A stretch of 39,631 bases of DNA from Pseudomonadota bacterium (GTDB taxonomy: Bacteria; Pseudomonadota; Gammaproteobacteria; Xanthomonadales; Xanthomonadaceae): contig CAUJIN010000021.1 in NCBI GenBank assembly GCA_963205495.1, forward strand, positions 1-39,631, written 5' to 3'. A program made the translations under genes and the position numbers. This document shows positions 34,263 through 39,631 of the stretch, in pieces. The notes below the pieces were generated by a model. It was not told where the DNA came from. It saw only the letters and a program-made list of their open reading frames with translations, and searched no databases. Numbering within the stretch: position 1 is the first letter of the stretch; each line of letters starts with the position of its first letter.

Positions 34263-34337
34263 AGCCCCGTCGCCAAGCGGTAAGGCACCTGACTCTGACT
34301 CAGGCATTCGGTGGTTCGAATCCATCCGGGGCTGCCA
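34263..34337 (+). tRNA. tRNA-Gln(CTG)
   Basis: A 75-nt cloverleaf with the CCA end encoded. Acceptor AGCCCCG pairs with CGGGGCT, with discriminator G73. D-arm GCC/GGC, anticodon stem CCTGA/TCAGG around loop CTCTGAC with anticodon CTG, and T-arm GGTGG-TTCGAAT-CCATC. Position 1 is A paired to T72, whereas the enteric glutamine tRNAs have U1-A72. Followed directly by a terminator. Confidence 0.96.
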
Positions 34338-34341
34338 AAAC

Positions 34342-34367
34342 AAAAACCCGCCGCAAGGCGGGTTTTT
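34342..34367 (+). terminator. Rho-independent terminator after tRNA-Gln
   Basis: Perfect 11-bp hairpin AAAAACCCGCC-GCAA-GGCGGGTTTTT with a GNRA tetraloop and terminal T-run. Because of its A-tract it may also act on minus-strand transcripts. It should end the rplM-rpsI-tRNA-Gln unit. Confidence 0.92.
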
Positions 34368-34479
34368 CATTGGCCCCTCACGCGCCGACAAACGCACCGA
34401 CACGCAGGCGCACCTCGCGCCAAGAACCACCGGCACGCCGCAGCACGCACCTGGATTCTGCGACAATGCGCGGTCACGC

Positions 34480-34555
34480 GGGCCTATAGCTCAATGGTCA
34501 GAGCAGAGGACTCATAATCCTTTGGTTCCAGGTTCGAGTCCTGGTGGGCCCACCA
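34480..34555 (+). tRNA. tRNA-Ile(CAT), AUA-decoding type
   Basis: A 76-nt cloverleaf with encoded CCA: acceptor GGGCCTA/TGGGCCC, discriminator A, anticodon loop CTCATAA with CAT, and T-arm CCAGG-TTCGAGT-CCTGG. The segment GACTCATAATC matches the tRNA-Ile2 pattern, in which TilS converts C34 to lysidine, rather than elongator or initiator tRNA-Met. Phage tail genes begin right after its terminator, so its 3' end is a candidate attachment site. Confidence 0.9.
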
Positions 34556-34561
34556 ATACCC

Positions 34562-34595
34562 AAAATCCCAACCCTCATCGGTTGGGATTTTTTTT
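34562..34595 (+). terminator. Rho-independent terminator after tRNA-Ile
   Basis: Perfect 12-bp hairpin AAAATCCCAACC-CTCATC-GGTTGGGATTTT followed by further T's (eight T's in total). It ends the tRNA-Ile transcript. Confidence 0.92.
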
Positions 34596-34688
34596 GCCCG
34601 TTCCCCCAGTGTTGGCGCGGTTTCCGGGCCTGGGCTCTTGACCTTCTCGGCCGCCTTGCGGATCAGCTCGTCCTTGGGCGGTTTTTCC

Positions 34689-35228
34689 ATGTCGCGCTCG
34701 ATGCGCGACCAGTATCCGCTGGCCAGTCCTGGCGATCCGGTGTCTGGCAGTTTTGTCTCCAGTGCGCTGGTGGCCGGTGACCTGTTCGCTCGCGTGAACC
34801 TCGTGTTCGATCAGAGCACCTGGAACGGCAGCTGGTCGGATGAACTGATCGGCAGCGCCGCCACCGCCACCTTCAACCACACCCAGTACCCGATCACGGT
34901 CACCAATCGCGGGGCACTCACCGAGCGCTGGGTGGTTCGGATGACCAACAGCACCTCGTTCGAGGTCATCGGCGAGAACGTAGGTGTGATCGCCACCGGA
35001 AGTACCAGCGCCGACTGCGCCCCCAACAACCCGGCGACCGGCGTGCCGTACTTCCGTCTGCCCGCGCTCGGCTGGGGCAACGGCTGGGCCACCGGCAACG
35101 TGCTGCGCTTCAACACCATCGGCAGCCAGTTCCCGGTCTGGGTGGTGCGCACCGTCCAGCAGGGACCGGAGTCCGTGCCCGACGACCACTTCACGCTACT
35201 CATTCGCGGCGACGTAGACACGCCTTGA
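34689..35228 (+). CDS. Phage tail protein, probable 5'-truncated gene
   Basis: The 179-residue product reads like the C-terminal part of a phage tail protein: SSALVAGDLFARVNLVFDQSTWNGSWSDELIG, NHTQYPITVTNRGALTERW and PVWVVRTVQQGPESVPDDHF. It has beta-rich composition and no leader. The first codons (MSRSMRDQYPLASPG) look like mid-protein sequence rather than a natural N-terminus, and no good ribosome-binding site precedes either Met (34689 or 34701). The gene begins 93 bp after the tRNA-Ile terminator, so I suspect the 5' part was lost at the element's junction. It is followed 18 bp later by the next tail gene, which has a good start signal. Family placement is from memory only. Confidence 0.55.
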   Translation: MSRSMRDQYPLASPGDPVSGSFVSSALVAGDLFARVNLVFDQSTWNGSWSDELIGSAATATFNHTQYPITVTNRGALTERWVVRMTNSTSFEVIGENVGVIATGSTSADCAPNNPATGVPYFRLPALGWGNGWATGNVLRFNTIGSQFPVWVVRTVQQGPESVPDDHFTLLIRGDVDTP

Positions 35229-35246
35229 TCCGAAGGAACTCAGGAA

Positions 35247-36512
35247 ATGACCGACCTCACCGTCAAATACTTCAACAGCGGGATGACCGGCGCGCCGCAG
35301 ATCGCCAACAACTGGGGCGATCTGGTGACGATGCTCGACGCCTGCCTCGTCAACGGCTTCGCGCTCAAAGCCATCGACACGTTGATCTGCGCTGATGGCA
35401 TCGCCACGGCCACCATCAGCGCAGGCCACGCCTACCGGCAGGAGCAGGTGGTGGAGATCGCTGGAGCCGACCAGCCCGAGTACAACGGGCAGTTCCGGGT
35501 CATCGCCACCACCGCGACCACCTTCACCTTCGCGGTGACCGGCACGCCCGTGTCGCCGGCGACCAGCGCCACCAGCCTCTCGGCCAAGGTTGCGCCGTTG
35601 GGCTGGGAGAAGGCATTCGCGGGAACCCACAAGGCGGCCTACCGCAGCAAGAATCCGGCTTCGCCCCAGAACCTGCTGCTGATCGACGACAGCCTCAAGA
35701 CGCCCGGCTACGCGACGACGTGGGCCAAATGGGCCAACGTCGGCATCGTCGAAGACCTGACGGACATCGACACCATCGTCGGCGCGCAGGCCCCGTTCGA
35801 TCCGAACAACCCAACGCAGAACTGGAAGCAGGTGCAGGCCAACCAGTGGGGCTGGCACAAGTGGTATCACGCCCGTACCGGCGGCTACGAAAACACCGGT
35901 GACAGCGGCGTTGGCGGCCGCAACTGGGTGCTGATCGGCGACGACCGCCTGTTCTTCCTGTTCGTCACGAACGCCGCCGGGTACGGCTGGTACGGGCGCA
36001 ACGGCTACTGCTTCGGCGACATCACTAGTTTCAAGCCCGGTGACAACTACGCCACGGTGTTGGCGGCCGACGACAATTACTCGGGGATGAGCAACTACTG
36101 GAGCTATCCAGGACAGTTCAATGGCTACGGGCTGACGCAGTCGCTGGAATTCACCGCCAAGGTGCTCTTGCGCAACCACACCCAGCTCGGCAACCCGGTG
36201 CGCTTCGGCCTCACATCGCTGAACACCAACAACGGCCAGCAGGTTTGCGGGCGCGGGCCGATGCCGTTTCCCAACGGCCCGGACTACAGCCTGTGGCTGC
36301 TGCCCACCTACGTGCGCGAGGAGTCGGGCCATATGCGCGGCCTGATGCCGGGGATGCTGTGGATGCCGCAGGATCGTCCGTACTCCGACCAAACCATCGT
36401 CGACAACGTGGTCGGTCAGGCAGGCCGCAAGTTCCTGCTGGTCAGGACGCAGTACAGCTCGGAAACCGAGGGCGCGCAGATCGCCTTCGACATCACCGGG
36501 CCGTGGAGGTAA
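35247..36512 (+). CDS. Phage tail protein, 421 aa
   Basis: The product starts MTDLTVKYFNSGMTGAPQIA, with AGGA and AAGGAA upstream of the ATG. N-terminal part (1-120) has repeated Thr/Ala-rich beta stretches (GQFRVIATTATTFTFAVTGTP). The remainder is aromatic- and Asn/Gly-rich (YGWYGRNGYCFGDI, NYWSYPGQFNGYG), which is usual for virion surface proteins. There is no enzyme motif and no membrane segment. It is probably a structural tail component downstream of the truncated tail gene. The stop is 3 bases before the next ATG, whose GGAGGT ribosome-binding site lies within this gene's end, so the two are translated together. I do not recognise a named family. Confidence 0.65.
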   Translation: MTDLTVKYFNSGMTGAPQIANNWGDLVTMLDACLVNGFALKAIDTLICADGIATATISAGHAYRQEQVVEIAGADQPEYNGQFRVIATTATTFTFAVTGTPVSPATSATSLSAKVAPLGWEKAFAGTHKAAYRSKNPASPQNLLLIDDSLKTPGYATTWAKWANVGIVEDLTDIDTIVGAQAPFDPNNPTQNWKQVQANQWGWHKWYHARTGGYENTGDSGVGGRNWVLIGDDRLFFLFVTNAAGYGWYGRNGYCFGDITSFKPGDNYATVLAADDNYSGMSNYWSYPGQFNGYGLTQSLEFTAKVLLRNHTQLGNPVRFGLTSLNTNNGQQVCGRGPMPFPNGPDYSLWLLPTYVREESGHMRGLMPGMLWMPQDRPYSDQTIVDNVVGQAGRKFLLVRTQYSSETEGAQIAFDITGPWR

Positions 36513-36515
36513 GCC

Positions 36516-37511
36516 ATGGCGTGGTGGGACAGCGTGGCGTCCTTGACGCCGGTCGCGGCGTGGGATGCGCTGCACTTCTCGGGCGGGCAACTGCAGGATC
36601 AGATCGGCAACAACGCGATCACCGTGCAGGGCGACGTGGCCACGCCATTCCCGCTGTTCGGACTGTTCGGGCAGGACAAGCCATGGCCCCTGGCGACGCC
36701 GCTGTCCTTGTCCGGCGAGTTCGTGCTGATGGGCTTCGTGATGCACGTCAGTCGCGGGTTGGTGTTCTACAAGGCCCTCGCCGACAGCAGCAGCTACTTT
36801 CTGGATCAGGAATCCAACGGTTCGATCTACCAGTACGCCAACGGCAGCGGCGGTCAGGTGGGCAGCGGGCCACCTTGGGGCGCGCACAAGTTCATGGCGC
36901 TGGTGGTCAGCCCGGCCAATGCCCGCGTCTACATCAACAACGACTGGGCGGGCGCGGCCTTCGCGCGCTCGTGGGTGGCGGACACCGTGGGCGGCATCGG
37001 CTACTACGCCGACGGAAACGAATACAACCTCGGCGGCAGCGAGCGATTCTTTGCGGCCGGATTGTGGTCGGGTGCCGCAAGCCTTGCCGATCTGCGCGCG
37101 CTCGAATCCGCCTGCCGTGCCGCGCTCGCGGGCCCGCCGGTCGGCGTGCATTCCGCTGCCTTGGCCCGCTGGCACAGCCCGAACACTGAACTGTGGAGCC
37201 AGCCAGGCAGCTACCCGCGCCGGGTTCGGGTTGTGGCCAGCGCGCGCCGGAACATCCATTTCGGCGGCGCAGGCCTCATCACCGGCACCGTCAAGGAAAA
37301 GGGCCAACCCGATCAGCCGCTGGTGCGGCAGGTGCTGCTCTACAGCGAGAACACGCACCAGCTGGTGGCTGAGGCCTGGTCGGATGCGGCTGGCAACTAC
37401 CGCTTCGAGTGGCTCGACCCGGCGCAGCGCTACACCGTGATCAGCACCGACTACCGACAAATGTACCGCGCCGTGATCGCGGACAACCTTCGCCCGGAGG
37501 CGATGCCATGA
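36516..37511 (+). CDS. Phage tail-associated lectin-like protein
   Basis: The 331-residue protein has two visible parts. Residues 1-200 have the layout of a concanavalin A/LamG-like jelly roll (MAWWDSVASLTPVAAWDAL, ALVVSPANARVYINNDWAG, AAGLWSGAASLADLRALESA), often used for receptor or glycan binding. Residues 240-331 look like a carboxypeptidase-regulatory or Ig-like beta domain (ITGTVKEKGQPDQPLVRQVLLYSENTH, SDAAGNYRFEWLDPAQRYTV). A role in host recognition at the tail tip is plausible. It has a GGAGGT ribosome-binding site and its stop overlaps the next gene's ATG (ATGA). Confidence 0.6.
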   Translation: MAWWDSVASLTPVAAWDALHFSGGQLQDQIGNNAITVQGDVATPFPLFGLFGQDKPWPLATPLSLSGEFVLMGFVMHVSRGLVFYKALADSSSYFLDQESNGSIYQYANGSGGQVGSGPPWGAHKFMALVVSPANARVYINNDWAGAAFARSWVADTVGGIGYYADGNEYNLGGSERFFAAGLWSGAASLADLRALESACRAALAGPPVGVHSAALARWHSPNTELWSQPGSYPRRVRVVASARRNIHFGGAGLITGTVKEKGQPDQPLVRQVLLYSENTHQLVAEAWSDAAGNYRFEWLDPAQRYTVISTDYRQMYRAVIADNLRPEAMP

Positions 37512-37903
37512 CCGTCGCCATCACTCAAGAGCACAATGAGGCGCGGCTGGCGGGCACGCTGTTGTTTCTGGATGCGGGCAGCAACCCCGCGCGTCTGCGC
37601 ATCTACGGCGGGTCACGGCCGCCCAATCCGGCAGCGACGCCCACCAGCGCGATGCTGGTCGAGATCGCGTTGACCAAGCCCGCAGGCACGATTGCAGGCG
37701 GGCTGCTGACGCTCACGCAATCCGAGGATGGCCTTATCACGGCGACCGGCATCGCCACCTGGGCGCGGCTGGTCAATGGCGACGAGGTGACTGCCCTCGA
37801 TCTCGATTGCAGCGGTACCGATGGCGCGGGAGACGTGAAGCTCGCCAGCACCAATCTCTATCTGGGCGGCGATGCCCGGATGGTGTCGGCCATCCTGGGG
37901 TGA
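37508..37903 (+). CDS. Small phage tail-module protein, 131 aa
   Basis: Starts at an ATG overlapping the previous stop, with GGAGG 7 nt upstream. The product begins MTVAITQEHNEARLAGTLLF and has alternating beta strands (ARLRIYGGSRPPNP, AMLVEIALTKPAG, IATWARLVNGDEVTALDLDC). It is hydrophilic with no signal or membrane helix. It is probably a tail structural or chaperone-like protein, from position in the module. The next gene starts 4 bases after its stop. No family is recognised. Confidence 0.6.
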   Translation: MTVAITQEHNEARLAGTLLFLDAGSNPARLRIYGGSRPPNPAATPTSAMLVEIALTKPAGTIAGGLLTLTQSEDGLITATGIATWARLVNGDEVTALDLDCSGTDGAGDVKLASTNLYLGGDARMVSAILG

Positions 37904-37906
37904 GCA

Positions 37907-39631
37907 ATGCCAGCGAATTCCGGGCAGAACGTCGAACTGCTGTTCGACCGGCCTGCCGCCACCGATGCCAACCTGATCTTCGGCGCGGACTACGTGCCGC
38001 CGCGCAACGACGTCACGGTGCTGGCCACCTTGCCGTTGCCGGTCGCCAGCATCCATTTCATCCCGCCCGCGCGGCTGGACGTGCTGGCCGCGCTGCCGGG
38101 CTTGACGGTCAGCACGCTCATCCTGCGCCCGAGCGTGCCGCTCAACATCGGCGCGGCCAGCCTGCCCGGCGTGGTGCTCACCGGCGAGGTGCGTTACGCA
38201 TCGCGCACGCAACGCCCCACGGTGGGCCAGACGGTGCACGAGTGGCAGCAAGCCGCTCAGACCGAAGAGGGCGCGACACAGCGGCAACAGGACACCGCTG
38301 CGACGCCAGCAGGCTGGGGCGCGGTCTGGGAGCGTGCCGAGCGCTCGATGCACGGCATCGCGCACCGGCTGCCCCCGGTCTTGGCCGCCGTGCCTTTGCA
38401 GCGGCGCACGGGCCAGCAGCAGGCGACCCGCTTGCACGGCGCAACGGGGTTTCTCCACGAAGACACGACGCCTATCGCGCAGATCCGGGTTGGCGGGTTT
38501 CAGAACGCCACCCGCCTGCGCGACGCCACCCGCTTTGCGCATCAGGACGGTGACCGTACCAAGCGTGCCGGGCGGTCAGCCTTCTGGGAGAACGCCCGCC
38601 TGCTGACCCAGCGCCAGAGTACGGACTTCCAGATCGCCAGCCGCCGCCCTGTGGGTTGGCGTTGCCGCTACCAGGACGCGATGCGCCCTCCACCGGGCAT
38701 CAGCGTCTGGGTGATTCCCGAGCGACCCGAGCCGCCTCGCTGCTACACGCCCAGTGGCCACCTGCTGTTCGCCGCACTGGCTCCCGCCAGCGCCCACCTG
38801 CTGTTCTTCTGCGAAAACCACACCGAGTCGCCCGATGGCGAGCCCGTGGTCGTTCCCATCCGGAGGGTGTACTTCGTGATCAACAACGTGACCCTGCACC
38901 GGCTGCCCGATGGCTTGCCCGTGCCGGTGTTCAATCTCTCACTGTCGCTCGACGCCGCGTCCTGGACGTGGGGGTTCGATGCGCAACTGCCCGCCAAGGC
39001 GGAAAGTCTGGTCGCGCCCGGCGATGCCGCCGGCCCGGTCGAACTGGTGGCCAGCGTCAACGGCGCGCAGTTTCGTGTACTGGCGGAAAGCATCAGCCGT
39101 GAGCGCAGCTTCGGTGACGCCAGCATCCGCGTCTTGGGTCGCGGGCGCAACGCGGTGCTGGCCGCGCCCTATGCGCCAGTGATGAACTTCCAACAGCCGC
39201 AGGCGCGCACGGCCCGTCAGTTGATGGACGACGTGCTCACCCTCAACGGTATCCCGCTGGGCTGGAACATCAATTGGGACCTGACGGACTGGAACGTACC
39301 TGCCGGAGGGTTCGTCAAGCAGGGAACGTGGATCGAGGCCTTGGTTGCCATCGCCAGCGCGGTTGGCGGCTACCTGATCCCGCATCCCTCCGACCAGAGC
39401 ATCCGCGTGCGCCATCGCTATCCCGCTGTGCCGTGGGACTGGGCGACCGTCACGCCGGACTTCGTGCTGCCGGTGGATGCCGTCGCCCGCGAGTCGCTGC
39501 GCTGGATCGAAAAGCCCGCCTACAACCGCGTGTTCGTGTCCGGGCAGGACATCGGCGTGCTCGGGCAGGTCACGCGCGCGGGCACGGCAGGCGACGTGCT
39601 GGCCCCGATGGTGGTGGATGCCCTGATCACC
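37907..39631 (+). CDS. Large phage tail/baseplate-like protein, 3' end outside window
   Basis: This frame is open from the ATG at 37907 to the last base of the window (575 codons) with no stop, so the gene is cut off by the window. It starts MPANSGQNVELLFDRPAATD, with GGGGTGA before the ATG. The first half has tandem-like Gln/Arg/Thr-rich segments (RQQDTAATP, QQQATRLHGATGFLHED, NATRLRDATRFAHQD), resembling a coiled or repeat region. The second half has beta-rich baseplate-hub-like sequence (RVYFVINNVTLHRLPDG, RTARQLMDDVLTLNGIPLGW). It most likely belongs to the tail tip. Partial, so full function is unknown. Confidence 0.65.
   Translation, partial: MPANSGQNVELLFDRPAATDANLIFGADYVPPRNDVTVLATLPLPVASIHFIPPARLDVLAALPGLTVSTLILRPSVPLNIGAASLPGVVLTGEVRYASRTQRPTVGQTVHEWQQAAQTEEGATQRQQDTAATPAGWGAVWERAERSMHGIAHRLPPVLAAVPLQRRTGQQQATRLHGATGFLHEDTTPIAQIRVGGFQNATRLRDATRFAHQDGDRTKRAGRSAFWENARLLTQRQSTDFQIASRRPVGWRCRYQDAMRPPPGISVWVIPERPEPPRCYTPSGHLLFAALAPASAHLLFFCENHTESPDGEPVVVPIRRVYFVINNVTLHRLPDGLPVPVFNLSLSLDAASWTWGFDAQLPAKAESLVAPGDAAGPVELVASVNGAQFRVLAESISRERSFGDASIRVLGRGRNAVLAAPYAPVMNFQQPQARTARQLMDDVLTLNGIPLGWNINWDLTDWNVPAGGFVKQGTWIEALVAIASAVGGYLIPHPSDQSIRVRHRYPAVPWDWATVTPDFVLPVDAVARESLRWIEKPAYNRVFVSGQDIGVLGQVTRAGTAGDVLAPMVVDALIT

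Larger units (their letters stand above)
34596..39631 (+). mobile_element. Prophage or prophage remnant, tail module (right end outside window)
   Basis: From just after the tRNA-Ile terminator to the window edge, five tightly spaced co-directional genes encode phage tail-type proteins: a short tail fragment, a 421-residue tail protein, a lectin-like protein, a small 131-residue protein and a large tail/baseplate-like protein. No integrase, terminase or capsid gene is in view. Position next to a tRNA gene suggests site-specific integration; the lack of an integrase here means it would be at the other end, or the element is truncated. Left boundary is set by the terminator and is approximate. 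Confidence 0.7.

Noticed and set aside
34484..34690. Minus-strand 68-codon frame after the tRNA-Ile
   Set aside because: Its C-terminal half is the antisense of the tRNA and terminator, a common spurious call. The N-terminal residues could be a remnant but cannot be supported.
34596..39631. Complete prophage
   Set aside because: No integrase, terminase, portal or capsid gene in view; only a tail module, so completeness cannot be claimed.

Overview
The window is GC-rich, densely packed chromosomal DNA from a gammaproteobacterium, most likely in the order Lysobacterales (Xanthomonadales). This is inferred from the comF-bioH adjacency, a type A PutA of about 1060 residues without a DNA-binding domain, a lysyl-endopeptidase-like secreted protease, abundant GGDEF signalling, overlapping start/stop codons and the rplM-rpsI pair. 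No rRNA, insertion sequence or CRISPR array is visible.

Layout. 0.2-2.3 kb (minus): a 2-oxoglutarate/Fe(II) oxygenase, then a coupled pair made of a sigma-region-4-like membrane protein and a secreted DUF3106 protein. 2.3-8 kb: DNA replication and repair genes (priA, xth, mutM), an orphan small protein and a secreted EF-hand protein. 8-10.8 kb (minus): the most unusual locus. A 72-residue peptide that looks like a split-borosin precursor lies 23 bp upstream of an 843-residue protein. That protein joins a signal/TPR/transmembrane/GGDEF diguanylate cyclase to a C-terminal methylase of the borosin alpha-N-methyltransferase type. 10.9-14 kb: comF, bioH and a Ycf46-type AAA ATPase. 14.1-25.4 kb (plus): a large secreted serine protease, SixA phosphatase, YceI, a phospholipase D-like lipoprotein, a DUF1232 protein, a hotdog thioesterase, a PlsC-like acyltransferase, a YheT-like hydrolase, a PEBP protein and UppP; several of these genes overlap by 4 nt or less. 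25.5-33.1 kb: putA, a LuxR-type response regulator and a transporter-like hybrid histidine kinase, plausibly a proline or small-substrate utilisation unit. 33.1-34.6 kb: two promoters, rplM, rpsI, tRNA-Gln(CTG), a terminator, tRNA-Ile(CAT) and a second terminator. 34.6 kb to the end: phage tail genes running off the right edge, beginning immediately after the tRNA-Ile terminator with what looks like the C-terminal piece of a longer tail gene.

The main biological hypothesis is that the 8-10.8 kb pair is a bacterial RiPP system. The peptide's C-terminus would be methylated on backbone amide nitrogens by an enzyme physically joined to a membrane-anchored c-di-GMP synthase. The methylase family and precursor assignments rest on motifs read directly from the translations and compared with the SonM/SonA type from memory. 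The functional link to c-di-GMP is inference.
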